A stretch of DNA of 64,000 nt from Vigna angularis (Eukaryota; Streptophyta; Magnoliopsida; Fabales; Fabaceae), in assembly GCF_016808095.1 (NCBI RefSeq), contig NC_068977.1, positions 30,529,364 to 30,593,363 on the forward strand, in the 5' to 3' direction. The notes under the pieces are model-generated. The model worked only from the letters and a program-made list of their open reading frames with translations. It was not told the DNA's origin and did not search any database. The position numbers and the translations under genes are program-made. Each line of letters starts with the position of its first letter. Position 1 is the first letter of the stretch. Below, piece by piece: positions 20,946 to 33,800 of the stretch.

Positions 20946-21198
20946 TGTTTATGTTATGCATTTTGCTTTTCTCTTTGTTTTTGGTTTTTAACTCTCTTTT
21001 TTGTTTTTTTGTTTATGTTTTCAATTCTCAAATCTTTATCTATTTCAATATCGGACTAACTTGTTTGTTCGAGTATCTTTTGTGTTCTTATGAGTGTAAG
21101 GTATATGAAAACAAAAGGAGGACACAAGGAAGCATATGGTATTGGTCTTTTGGTCCTTTCCAATTTATGATCAAATTAGAGATTAAGCTTACTTACAA
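20946..21198. other. Intergenic DNA downstream of the gypsy-type leader
   Basis: T-rich stretch, then ordinary AT-rich DNA. No gene recognised. Confidence 0.4.
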
Positions 21199-21376
21199 CT
21201 TATATATACATGTTAAAATAATTTTTTGAATTTATACATCAAATCACTCCACTTAAATACTCAAATTATTTTATTTTTTACATTTTTACACTTGTAATTT
21301 TTTATACTTTTAAATATATAGATAGAGTAATTTAATGTATAAATTTTAAAAAATTATTTTAACATGCATGTATAAG
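21199..21376. mobile_element. MITE-like inverted repeat, about 178 bp
   Basis: The left arm CTTATATATACATG...TTAAAATAATTTTTTGAA is the inverse of the right arm, which ends AAAAAATTATTTTAACATGC...TATAAG. Arms are about 50 bp with a few mismatches, around a short AT-rich core. Size and structure fit a miniature inverted-repeat transposable element. No convincing target duplication was identified. Confidence 0.6.
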
Positions 21377-23249
21377 ATGTAATTAGGTTTAATTATTAAT
21401 TTAGTCTCAAATTAGAGAACACTAAATTGGATTTTTTTTAAAATAGAAGAACTAAAGTTAAAATAACCACTGTCATGTGATAATAATACTATCACGTGAC
21501 ATTATAATAACATGACATGTGATAGCATATATTTTTTTAAATTAAAAATTTTAAAAATTGAAAAATTCACGAATTAACATATACCATATACGGACATAAC
21601 ATTAACGTCAATCTAACGGAAAGAATTAAATTAGATCGTTTCAAAAAATCTGAAACCTAAATAATGGATGAAATTGAATCAACCAAACAATGATAAAATG
21701 TATGATTAAGCTTAGATGTTAAGTAACATTATTAACAAAATATCCTTATGATAGATGTTATGAATCTAATATAATTTCAATAATAACAACCGAATTTTAT
21801 ATTTTGCATTAAAGAAATGCTAACTAGTGTTATAAGAACACGGTTTAAGGTATAATTAATGATTATTGATTTCACTATTAAATATGAAATAATTAATTAC
21901 ACTAATTAAAATAATATAAATTCATAAAAAAAAATTTATAAAGACAAAAATATTTTTTTTTGTCTTTTAAATTAAAAATTTTATATTATTAGTTTTAATT
22001 TTTTTATAATTATTAATTTCAGATATTAAAATATTGTTGTTTGTTCTTTAATACATGGGATTTTGTTAAGTCAAAAGGAATGTTGCAAAATGTTATCGTA
22101 AAGTCAGTGAAAGAAAACTCAATGAAGACTCAAAATCATATTTTAATTGTTTTTTATTTTATTTTTAGATGTCTAACAATATTAAAATAAATGACAAACC
22201 GTTAAAAAGAAAGAGAAACCGTATAACTTATTTTATTATTTAATTACTTTTTAGTTTTTGTGGTGTTCATCAAACAAATCAATTATAAGTGTATAACAAT
22301 TATAATCATTTTTGTTCTTTAAATAAAATAAGTTTACATTATTGAGGTTAAAATTAATTTAATATCATATTTAACTATAAATTTTAATAAAACTTAATGT
22401 TTATTGATTATTCTTAACTAATCACTGTAACACTGGTTAGCGGGACTCATAATTAAATGCTCTATTTCTAAATCATTAAACTATGACAATTGAAGAATTT
22501 ACTACTGAGATCAAAGTTGAAGTAAACACTCAAACATTAAATATTTAAAAACGTGTTAAAAGAATAAAGCAATTATGAAACATGTTAAGTAATGCAAATA
22601 CATTAATTATATATGTATTTATAGTTTCAATAAAAAAATTAATTTAACATTTATTTATTTATTTTCGTAAAAATATTTATTTATGTTGAGAAATATTATA
22701 ATACACTAAAAGACAAAATACAATATTAGAAAACTTATGATCATGATTTATATATTTGATATCTTACTATGGTAATTAAAAAATGAATAAAAATAAGTGG
22801 GAGAATATAGATTTTTCCTCAAACTTTTTAGGAACAATATGTGTCTCGTTTTATTCAAAATGGATAAAAACAACTGTGTGAAATTATTGTTGTTGTGTGT
22901 GATAGATTTTTCAACTTCTGTCGGATCCTTTAATGTTACATTAAATACTAACATTTAGAAGATGAGATTGTGTGCAAAGTTTGACAAAGTACAAAGTACA
23001 AAGTTCTACATTAGACGTTGTTCCTTGTTTTCTTTTCAACTAATCCATTATTCTTTTAGAAATGAAGCACCATCGCATTGAATCAGTGGTTTTTTTTTAT
23101 TTGTAAATAGAGTAATCAGAAAGTTTTTATCGTATTCAATTTGAAGGTTTTTGGTGAAAAAAAATGGATTGTATATATAATTTAAAAATGGAAAACAACT
23201 TTCATACTGCACAGTTCAAAAATAAAAAGTAACTTTTTAAATTATATTG
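21377..23249. other. AT-rich intergenic region
   Basis: No gene or recognisable element. The stretch at 21460-21530 repeats a CATGTGATA/TCACGTGAC-like word three times. Confidence 0.5.
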
Positions 23250-23720
23250 TTAAAACTTTAAATTTAAGATTTATAAAATAATATTTACATTTATTATATA
23301 TATTTTTGATCTTCAATCCTCTCCGAGAACGCAATCCACTTTGATGAGTTGTTGACCTGCAGAAGACGCTCTGACGCTCAAGTGAGATATGTTTCATAAA
23401 GAGGTCTATATTTTATTAGGATAGAAAACAATGTCTTTACCTAAGCCTTAACCCTATATTTATAGAGTTTATGACAATCAAGCTCATTAATTCATATTTT
23501 ATATGACAATAAATCTAATAATACTTGCTAATATACCTATTAATTCTCCATTAATACCATATTCTTGTACAATATGACCTGTCAATCACTCATAAATAAT
23601 GTATATTCACATTTAATATGACCATTAAACGTATTAATTGACCATTAGTGATATTTACCTTTTCTGATTAGTTTCTCTGACAGCCGGTAGGTTGCCAAAT
23701 ATAGTACAATATATTTATTT
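23250..23720 (-). mobile_element. LTR-like remnant
   Basis: Read on the minus strand it has a TATA box (CTCTATAAATATAGGG, about 23453-23468). This is followed by AATAAAATATAGACC and then ACTTGAGCGTCAGAGCGTC and TTCTGCAGGTCAAC, words common at the R/U5 end of plant LTRs. No partner LTR or coding region is near. Boundaries are uncertain. Confidence 0.4.
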
Positions 23721-25440
23721 TAACTATATTTTTTAACCTACTTCATTATCTCGAATTATATACATCTAAATATAAGACTAAACATTAATTAATGATCTTA
23801 CAATAATTTGATAATATGCAAAATAATTGATTTAATAAATAATAAACATCAAAAAATATATTAAGCTTATCTTTTCAATATTATTTTTAAGTTATTTATA
23901 TATTTTAAATTAATATATTTTTTTATCATATCAACATACACAATTTGGAAAAAAAAATTTCTGAGTCCATCAATAATATACAACATGAATAGTAACAACA
24001 ACAGTCATGGATGAGGTATGGAAAGGCTACTGGAATTGGTGGCAGCAGTAAGGGATAGTTTGATCCTTTAACCACCCCATAAAGTGCATATGAAAACTAC
24101 GTGGGTGCAAAAAGAAATGGATAACTACCAATATTCTTGGCCCGTTACAAACTCAAGCGTTCAAATTGGGGGGATTTCACATAGTAATTAAAAAAAATTG
24201 AATACACCTTTATAGCTTATTCTAAAAGAATATTTTAAAATTTATACAATTTCCCTAACATTTCTCTTTATTAATTTAATAGAGGTGACAATGCATCCTA
24301 CTTTTTAGGTTTGTCCCACAATTAGCTTTTAAATGCGGGTTGAATTGGTTCATTCCACTTTGAAAATACTGGTTCAATAATCTGGTCTGCTCAACTCTGC
24401 ATAGATTCTAGCTTGTGGGCTAATGGACCGATTCACTTTTTTTTTATCACTTTTTTATTTTTATTCTTTACTTTTATGATAAGTTTTAATGTCATATAAA
24501 TTAATTTTTTTTAACATGCTCATAAAATTAAACAGAAATTTTATAAAACTGAATGATAAATCAATAATGAAACATTTTCTTTATATTCGTTTATGTAATT
24601 TAACATTCATGACAGATTTTTAAGATTTTAACTAATTTAGATATACATAATACTAATATTTTCCATTCATACAAAATTTCGAATATATATATGCAAAAGC
24701 CAAAAATATAAAAGGTAAATAACATATATAAATACATTTTTTTTATATCATCTCATGCTGCTTAAAAGTAAAAGAATAATAATAACATAAGGTAAAAAAG
24801 TAATAACAACGTAACATTGACATTCATTTAACATATCTGAAGATAAATGATTTTAAAAGAATTAATTTTATAATATTTGAAAGAAAAATAAAAAATAAGA
24901 AAGGATAATATTAAATAAATATAAAAAAATTATTTGTGTTAAAATATATTTTTTAAATAAAAACTTTCTGATTAAAGATGTTTTTCTTTCGTAATTACGT
25001 AGTGGTAATCATTATTTTGTAGTAACTAGTGCCCATTTAGTTCATTACAGTTAATTATTTCTAACTATTAACTCTCTTTGAGAAAAACATCAAACGCTGC
25101 CTCAAGTTTTAGAAGCTAGAATGCAAAACTATTGGCTACTTTACGACCTTGAATCTAACAAATCAGAAACAGCCTAGGCCATGTAAGAAAACCATGAAAC
25201 AAACCTTTTACTGACAAAAACAATATTCATACAAAAGAGCACTTATAACAGTTAAATTAAATTAATATATGTTAGACAAAGTAACTTCTATTTTAACAGG
25301 CTTTATTTTTTTAATCACGAGAATTTAGTTAAAGAAACTAATAAAAAAGGGTTATCTTCTCATTACTAAAATAAGTTCTTACATTAAATTTTAAAATTTT
25401 TATGAATCATGTTAAAATATTATTGAAAAGTAACGTTAAA
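23721..25440. other. AT-rich intergenic region, enolase upstream
   Basis: No gene recognised. The last few hundred bases are far upstream of the enolase promoter. Confidence 0.5.
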
Positions 25441-25680
25441 TATTTTCAAAGGTAGTTTTGCTTTTCACTGATTCAACGTTTTCGAGAACCTCGGCATCTA
25501 GAAAGGGAGCTGAAGCACTTGGCATATTCCTATCTGCGTGCTTTGGGGACCCACTCGCATCGAAGCAAGACTCTCGTGATGCCCCACACAAACCATCTCA
25601 GCCCTACACGTCACTCTTCTTTTTCCCAAGATCAACGGTCTATATTCAACGTCTTTCCACAGTAGCCACGTACCAACGCC

Positions 25681-25690
25681 TTTATAAATG
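25681..25690 (+). promoter_or_regulatory. TATA box of the enolase gene
   Basis: TTTATAAATG lies 98-107 bp upstream of the ATG at 25788, with AACCAATCGC just after it. This places the transcription start near 25715-25720 and gives a leader of about 70 nt. Confidence 0.65.
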
Positions 25691-25787
25691 AACCAATCGC
25701 ACTCATGCATTCGGACTGTATCGTCACTTTCTTGGAAAATCAGAGCGACGCTCGGAAAAATCAAAACTGTGAAAGAGTAACACAGCG

Positions 25788-28700
25788 ATGGCAACAATCA
25801 AGGTCGTTAAGGCTCGCCAGATCTTTGACAGCCGTGGAAATCCCACCGTCGAAGTGAGTTTCTCTTTGCTGTCTCTCTCTCGCCATTTGCTTTTGTCGTT
25901 TTTTATTAGAAACTGAGAAAATGTGCGGGAAAATGAGATAAAATGTGCGGGGAAAAGGAGAGAAAATGAATTTACGTTCCATTTCCGGTTTTACATAGAG
26001 AACGTTGATTCGTTACATCACTTGCATTCTGTATTTTTACGGGGATGGTTTAAGCGAAGCTTTGATTTCTATATCATGAAAGCGGTTTGTTACTGTTTGG
26101 ACGTTGAGAAAATGTGCGGGAATATGGTCCACGTTCTATTTCGGTGTTAGTAGATGATTTGTTTCTATTTTTGTTACGAGACTGGTTTATCCGAAGCTAT
26201 GATTTATGGATTCTGAATGCGGTTTGTTGTTGTCAGGTTGACGTTACACTCAGCGATGGAACCTTCGCCAGAGCTGCCGTGCCTAGCGGTGCTTCAACAG
26301 GTAAATGATCGGTGTTTGTTCAATAGAAGGAAATGTGTTTGTTTGTTCACTGTTCTTGTGAGACATTGTTTGTCTTGTTCTGTTTGAAGCGTCATTATCG
26401 TACCGACCAGGGGTTGTGGAGTTTGTAGTGTGGTAGTTGGTAGAAGTCGAATGCGAAGGTTTTGAATGTTATATTCTTGTTTATCTGTTTCAAGGTTCGT
26501 TTCATATGGTTGCGGCATGGGTTGGTAGTTCTGAAAGCGGTGTGCCTTACTCATTTTGCTTTCTTTGAAGGTGTTTATGAGGCTCTGGAATTGAGGGATG
26601 GAGGCTCGGACTACCTCGGTAAAGGTGTTAGCAAGGTGCTTGACGTTTGATATTCTGTTATTTCATTTTTATGTATTTACATGGTCGTTTGACAAAAAGA
26701 GTGGAAAAATGATAATCAATAACTTTTTGCCTTTATTTTTTTTGTCGTTTATGATGTGTTAGATCTGATAATAAGACCTCATATTTGCCTTGCGTAGGCT
26801 GTGGAGAATGTGAATAAAATTATAGCACCTGCGCTGCTTGGGAAGGTATTATGCAGCTGTAAAATTGGACTTGTCGAACACTGTTAGGAACATATTAATG
26901 GTGGAAATTTTCATTTGTTATTTATTTTTTGTCTTTACAGGACCCAACCAAGCAGACTGAACTTGACAATTACATGGTACAGCAGCTTGATGGAACTGTT
27001 AACGAGTGGGGGTGGTGCAAGCAGAAGGTATCGCTACATGATTTCGTTTGAATTATTCAATTCGGTGACTGCATCTTATATAGCTGTATTGGGCGTTCAT
27101 TTTATGCTAATTAGTTTTGCAATATGTTGACATTTTCAGCTGGGTGCCAATGCTATTCTGGCAGTGTCACTTGCTGTCTGTAAGGCTGGTGCTGAAGTGA
27201 ATAAAATTCCTCTGTACAAGGTATTTGAGGTTTTGCGGTAATAATAGCTCTTATCTGTTAATCTTGTGTTCTTATGATATGTGCTTTTCTATTGTTTTAA
27301 TTTTTCAGCACATTGCCAATCTGGCTGGAAACAAGACTTTGGTGTTGCCTGTTCCTGCATTCAATGTTATCAATGGAGGCTCACATGCAGGAAATAAACT
27401 AGCAATGCAGGTAATGTCTATTTAATGCAATAGTTGAACAGGGACAATTTCTGATTGATATACGTACCCTGTGTCCTCTTTTATAGGAATTTATGATTCT
27501 CCCAGTTGGGGCATCTTCGTTCAAAGAAGCAATGAAAATGGGCGTAGAAGTATACCATCATCTAAAGGTTACAGTCCTTTATTCCTAACTTCTTTTTTTC
27601 ACAAAAGGAAAAACAGAAACACAAAATGGATGAAAGAATTAACATTCTTATTAGTGATCATGAATTAAGATGTTCACGTGTTTATCTTACAGGCTGTGAT
27701 TAAAAAGAAGTACGGACAGGATGCTACTAACGTGGGTGATGAAGGTGGCTTTGCTCCTAACATCCAGGTCTTAACCGGCTAGTTTTAGTTTTATTGATCT
27801 TGTAATTATTTGAAAGTAATATGTCATTTTCTTGCTTGCATATAGCTGCTTGCATATAGCTGCTTGATTTATGTTTTTTATATAACATTCCTAAGATGTG
27901 TGAACAACTATATTTTTTCTGTTACACGATTTTAGTTATTCTTATCTTCTAGTTCAAACAATTTTAGGAAAACAAAGAAGGGCTTGAGCTTCTGAAGACT
28001 GCCATTTCCCAAGCTGGTTACACTGGAAAGGTTGAATCTCTGTCTACTGAATCTAATTTAGCACCTTAACATATGGCTGACTAATTTCTATCCTCACAGG
28101 TTGTAATTGGTATGGATGTTGCTGCTTCAGAATTTTACAATAACAAGGACAAAACATATGACTTGAATTTTAAGGAAGAGGTTGATATCTTACGAACCTT
28201 TTCCCAGTTTTTCTTAAATTTTCATTTTCCCGCCATTAAGGAGGAGGTTGTCAAATGCTTTAGCTAGATAACATACTACTACCTTGTTGCAGAATAATGA
28301 TGGATCGCAGAAAATCTCAGGAGACAGCTTAAAGAATGTGTACAAATCATTTGTGACAGATTATCCTATTGTGTCTATTGAGGATCCATTTGATCAGGAT
28401 GACTGGGAGACCTATACAAAATTAACCGGTGAAATTGGTCAGCAAGTGCAAATTGTTGGTGATGATCTCCTCGTCACCAACCCGAAGGTATGCTTTATTA
28501 ACTCCAAATTGATCTATGTACTGCAAACAAGGATCATTTTGACATTATTGTCTTTGTTATTAACAATGTAGCGTGTGGAGAAAGCAATTAAGGAGAAGGC
28601 TTGCAACGCCCTTCTGTTGAAGGTAAAATTAAGGCTTTTTTTTTTCATCTGCTAGAGGATCAGAATTTTAGATTACCGTATTATTTAAATATCTATCTAG

Positions 28701-29520
28701 TCTGAAAATTTGTTTATCCACTTTAAGAAGAAATTTTCATTTTTGTACTTTCAATTTTAGGTGAATCAAATTGGTAGTGTAACAGAAAGTATTGAAGCTG
28801 TGAGAATGTCTAAGAAAGCTGGCTGGGGTGTCATGACTAGCCACCGGAGGTAAAGAATGCTCATTTTCCCCCTTGTATGCATTTTTTTTTTACATTGTAT
28901 CACTCTTTCTAAGTGCAAACTAATGTGTTGTATTTTGTATGCTGTATGTAGTGGTGAAACTGAGGATACCTTCATTGCAGACCTCGCAGTTGGGTTAGCA
29001 ACTGTAAGTAGTGAGAAGCTTTTTTAGAATAGTTTGTCATGGTTCTTTATTGTTTTAGTAGTGAACCTTTGCGGACAAATTGTGTCTGAATTTTAAAATG
29101 TGAGTATTTAGCATACGCTGATATAATTTAATCATGCTGCGTCAATATCAAACAGGGCCAGATCAAGACTGGAGCTCCCTGCCGATCTGAAAGGCTTGCC
29201 AAGTACAATCAGGTAAAAACTACAAACCTTATTAAAGTCTTTTTTGTTACATTACATGGCCTAAATATAGTAATTACAATACCTTACGCCATCTCCAATA
29301 CAAGAATCTTATTTTGCTTTTTGTGAACTTATCATGATTTATTAATTTTATGCTCTCTCGTTAATATAAAATGGATGTAGAGAGCTTACCTGGTATATTA
29401 AGTTGAAGTGTTTGACTCGTTCTTTGGTGTGTGTTGCAGCTTCTGAGGATTGAGGAGGAGCTTGGTTCAGGTGCTGTTTATGCTGGTTCCAAATTCAGAG
29501 CCCCGGTGGAACCTTACTGA
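25788..29520 (+). CDS. ENO: Enolase (2-phosphoglycerate dehydratase), 17 exons
   Basis: Exons 25788-25853, 26237-26300, 26571-26635, 26798-26845, 26941-27027, 27140-27220, 27309-27410, 27487-27567, 27693-27767, 27968-28030, 28100-28180, 28293-28487, 28572-28622, 28761-28849, 28952-29003, 29156-29212 and 29440-29520 join to 1338 nt, 445 aa, the usual plant length. All introns are GT-AG. It interconverts 2-phosphoglycerate and phosphoenolpyruvate in glycolysis, in the cytosol; no transit peptide. Visible residues: the SGAST loop (39-43), His163, Glu172, Glu215, metal ligands Asp250, Glu301 and Asp328, Lys353 as base, His381, and Lys404. The reading is intact, so it is likely active. Met93 lies where Arabidopsis ENO2/LOS2 starts its shorter MBP-1-like product. 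Closest to the ENO2 (LOS2) type. Confidence 0.97.
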
Positions 29521-32226
29521 TTATTTAGCATATGAACACCAGCAGCATTTAAATAAGATTCTATTCACTGCAGGGGGCTTCACATGTACTTTTTTTTTCT
29601 TCCAAAACTTAAACATGTCTGAGAGTTGAGTTCTTTTTGGCGACAAAATAGCGTAGCAGTATATGTGTCTCTTTTGGCCTGGCTTCTTATAGCCAATTAT
29701 CAGCTATTACTACAAATTTTGGGTGAACTTTATAGTTTCTACATTCATTGTGTTGCAAACTCCCAATCCTCAAATCACTCTCATCTCGATCGTGTCGTTC
29801 AGCTTTACCATCTCATCAATTAGAATTAGCATCGTTAAATTTTAACGCCTTATGCAATATCTTCAACTTATTTGGAACCGGCCATTTTGTCAACACTATT
29901 TGTGTTCTATTTTAATTATTTGAGGAATGTGATAATTAAAAATATATGCAAAATAAAATAGGTTTGGTTTAAATTGACTGTGTATTTTGATTTTGATAGC
30001 AGACCTATAATTTCTATATTTTTAAGTTACATAAATAAAAATTTTCATTTTCTATATCAATGAAACGTAATTTTGATTCCTATAATCGTTATACTAACCA
30101 ATGACAGATGAAAAATATTTAGTTACCAACAATACAAAAAAAAAAGTTGTGAATGAAAAAATGTATCTACATGTATATAATAAACTTTTTTTCTTTCAAA
30201 ACCAACTCTTTTGTTGGCGTTGGTATTTCTTTTAGAGTAAATTAGTTTTAAACCCGTACATAAGTATGTGTTGATGTAGGTTTGTGTGTTTATTAAAAAA
30301 GAATTAAAAAAAAAAATTTAAGTTTATAATTAAATTTTAAATAAAATCAATCTTAAAATAATATATAGGTTTAAAAAGTTATTATGTCCATAAAAATATA
30401 AATAATAAACTTTCTAAAAATATTAGAAATATTTATTTGGATTGATATCCAATAAAACAAAACACGTCTAAAAAATATTTGAAGTAAGCAAAATTAAATA
30501 TCAGTTGAATTTTTCTTATGTGTTATTTTACACTTAATGTTGAGGAAAAAATTGCACTATGTTGCAAGCATTGATATAACATGACATTACTTAAACCAAG
30601 TTAACAAAAAAAAAGAGAAGAAGATAAATATCTTATTCTCAATCTTAAAGACAAATAAAGTTTTAATAATGATAATAAATGAAGAAAAGTTGAAGTTTTA
30701 ATTATAGTAATGATTTATGGCAAAATGGTGTAGAGTTAAAGAAAATTAGATTCAAGAGTTACTTTGAAGATTGAATGCTCAGATTTAAGAGTTACATTAG
30801 TCAAAATTAAGTATTTCATCATAAAACTAATTTTCTAAACTTCACATCAATAAACGATTATCATTCTACTATAATCAATTATTGATAAAATAAAATCTAT
30901 AGTAAAACATTTTTTGAAAAACAAATGCAACAATAATTAATTATTATATTGATTATCATTTATGATAATCAATTATCATTTTACTATAATTGATTATTGA
31001 TGAAACCAAAATCTACATTGAAACATAGTTTGGAAAGCAATGTGGTAATAATCTATTATTGCTTGCAATAAATAATCAATTATTAGCAATAATTGTAACT
31101 TAGTTTTTCATATTTTAACCTAATTTCAAAATGAGTTTTTTTCCAAAACAAGTTTCATTCTATAAAATGGGTAAAACTTTATGTTTTTAGATACATGAGT
31201 TGGGTTATAACTCTGTGTGGAAAAGTTTTGAAAGCTTTATGAGTAGAGCGATAAAAAAAGGAGGTGTTCATTCTCTTTAGATTTTAAGGAAGATATCTTT
31301 CATCTCTTGTGGTTTTAAGAGAAGTGTTTTCTAAACCTTCAACTCTTTTTTTTTTTATTGAAAGTTTGGTTTATTTTTAATATTTGAGTTAATCCCTCTT
31401 TAGATATTTTGATTTGAACAGTTTGATCTGAACCAATATAAAATTTATTCTACAAATTTCTTTTTTCATATTCTCTTTATTCATCTGTGATTATCTTAAA
31501 GGAATCAATTTTATTGCTAAGTCAGATATTACAAAGGGAAAAAAAAATTTAAAGCACAATTTTTATTAAGAATCCAATCCATCCATTTTGGGTTTTGTCT
31601 AAATGTGATTATTTCGTTGTGCAGTTCTAACAAACCAAAAAACCAAAAAATATAGTTGCAAAATGTTTCTACAAGGAAAAAGTAAAAATAAATGAAGATA
31701 AAGACAGAAGTAACAATAACTTTTTTGATAATACTGTAGAATATAATAAAACAAAATATATTTGTTTTATAGTAGGACGTCAAGATAAAGTGAAAAATAA
31801 CTAGTTACATTCAAAAGAATAAATCCATTTGTTTTCTATAGTTAATTTAAAGTTGATAAAATTAACTTACAATAAATAAATGTTTCATTGATACAGGAAA
31901 AGTCACTAGTAGGCATGGTGAGAAATACAAATGAAAATAGTTGAAAATCAATTCAATCATTAATATGTTGAAGTTGAATTTTGAGTCAGTTAAAATTTAA
32001 AATTGTGAAGTGATGTTGCTAAAAGAAAAGAACTATCTCATCTTGAGAATGAATCTTTATGAATGGACAAATGAATAAACTGAAAAGAGAATTCTTTCTA
32101 AAGAAATATGCATTAGAATTATTGGTTGAAGCAAGACTTTTAGGATGCAGACCAACATATACTTCGGTTAACAATAAGAAACTTTCATCTCCTGCTGGGG
32201 AACCTTTTCATGATGTTCTAGCTTAT
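29521..32226. other. Enolase 3' UTR and intergenic DNA
   Basis: The first 300-350 bases are probably the enolase 3' UTR. After that the DNA is AT-rich without a recognised gene. A diverged direct duplication of about 95 bp (TATCATT.TACTATAAT and ATTATTGATGAAA-like words) lies at about 30851-31060 with a period near 117 bp. Confidence 0.55.
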
Positions 32227-32416
32227 GGATAATGATACTTTGATAATATTTTTTTGATAACATTTTAACATCATCTACGTGTTATTCTGTGATTGGTCCA
32301 TGTTGGTGTTTATGATTATTATTATTGATTGTAGAGTAATTTTGGACCAATCATAGAATGACACGTAGATGATGTTAAAATATTATCAAAAAAATGTTGT
32401 TAAAGTATCATTATCC
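32227..32416. mobile_element. MITE with long inverted repeats, 190 bp
   Basis: The left arm begins GGATAATGATACTTTGATAA and runs to GTGATTGGTCC. The right arm is its inverse, from GGACCAATCATAGAATGAC to AAAGTATCATTATCC. Arms are about 73 bp with few mismatches around a short core. It has no coding capacity. This TIR family looks familiar from legume genomes, but I cannot name it. The target duplication is unclear. Confidence 0.8.
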
Positions 32417-33221
32417 CTAACTTATAGATATGTTGCATTTGAGACCTTATGTATCTAAGAAACACAAGACTAGATATTACATTATTTGTCCATCACTTGG
32501 TACAATTTATTTCTACACCATCTTTTACTCATTGTCATACAATTTTGAGAATTATACGATTTGTTAAGAATGTTTCTTGTCTTGGTTTATTGTTTTCCTA
32601 GAATAGTCCTTTTCAATTAAAGGCATATAGTGGTAGTGATTGAGCTTCATGTCCAAATCAATCATAAGCTATAATGTGTATTTTAAGTCTTCCTTAATAT
32701 AATGGAAGTCTAAGAAATAAAATATAGTATCAAGAAATTCTTGTGAAGTGAAATATAAAACAATGATATATGTTACTTGTGAAATTTAATGGATAACTTT
32801 TTTTTTAAAATTATGCAAATCCCTTTCAAGACACTTTAACTTTTATATTGTGTCAACCAATCTGCATTTCACATTAATATAAATTTCATGTTTCATGAGT
32901 GAACAAACATATAGTTAGATATTATGAAACACAAGACTCAGCATGATCTACTAAGGTTCATTTCCATTCATTTTTCTTGTTATCTGAAAAACATTTATAC
33001 AAAAAGTTTTAGACCCTAAATACTTCATGCTTTCAAGTTGGAAATTCTTAACATTTACCTTTGAATTGTAACACGTGTCATCTAAAGGCTAACTAAAATA
33101 TTTTATAATTCATTAAAAATGTTAACAAAAAATTTTACAACTCTCTTTTTCATAAGACTAAGATGTAACAAATTTGATTAATGATGTAACGTGCTCTCAT
33201 ATATATTAGGTGGTCCTGATT

Positions 33222-33262
<41 letters not shown>

Positions 33263-33660
33263 GCAAAAGAAAGTACAACAAATAAACTTATAACTTAGGT
33301 GGCTGCTCCTAATTTAGTAAGGGACCTCATGAGTCGTCTTCATGATATGTGTGGACAACGAAAACTTCCCAGTTTGAGGCAAGGGATGACAGAATTTCAA
33401 ATCAAATATCAGCAGTTTGAGATTGATATATAATATTATAATTAGATTTAAATATTTTTGTAGCTTTTAATTATTTTGCAAAGCTAGAATAAATCCATGA
33501 AAAACTAAAACCGATTATTGTTTACTTATTAAGAGGTATTATTTAGTGAAGAAAAATCATTTGTTATTTTAAAATTAATTTTTTTTAGCAGAAAAGGAAA
33601 AGAAGTTGAGAGTTTCAACTCGTGTTGTGGGAAGTGAAAGTGAGGAGAGAAGCGCCACTC
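32417..33660. other. AT-rich intergenic region with (AT)n repeat
   Basis: No gene recognised. It holds the microsatellite at 33226-33260 and the distal promoter of the DUF89 gene. Confidence 0.5.
33226..33260. repeat. (AT)n microsatellite
   Basis: About 35 bp of AT dinucleotides. Confidence 0.95.
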
Positions 33661-33707
33661 CGTCACGCTTTCTCTCTCATCTCTCTCTCTCTGTCTCTCT
33701 CACTGCA
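33661..33707 (+). promoter_or_regulatory. CT-rich tract in the 5' leader of the DUF89 gene
   Basis: A TCTCTCTCATCTCTCTCTCT-type run lies 95-140 bp before the ATG. Such pyrimidine patches are common near plant transcription starts and in 5' UTRs. No TATA box is evident, so this may be a TATA-less promoter. Confidence 0.5.
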
Positions 33708-33800
33708 ATTCCTGTTGCCGAATTGAACTCACAACGCAACTCGGATCTTATCACTATTTATTGATTTTGCAATCACATTCATTCCTTCTTGCTGTGAAAA

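Noticed and set aside
26915..27130. Open frames inside enolase introns and in other frames
   Set aside because: They are explained by the verified exon structure; the in-frame joins give a full-length enolase.
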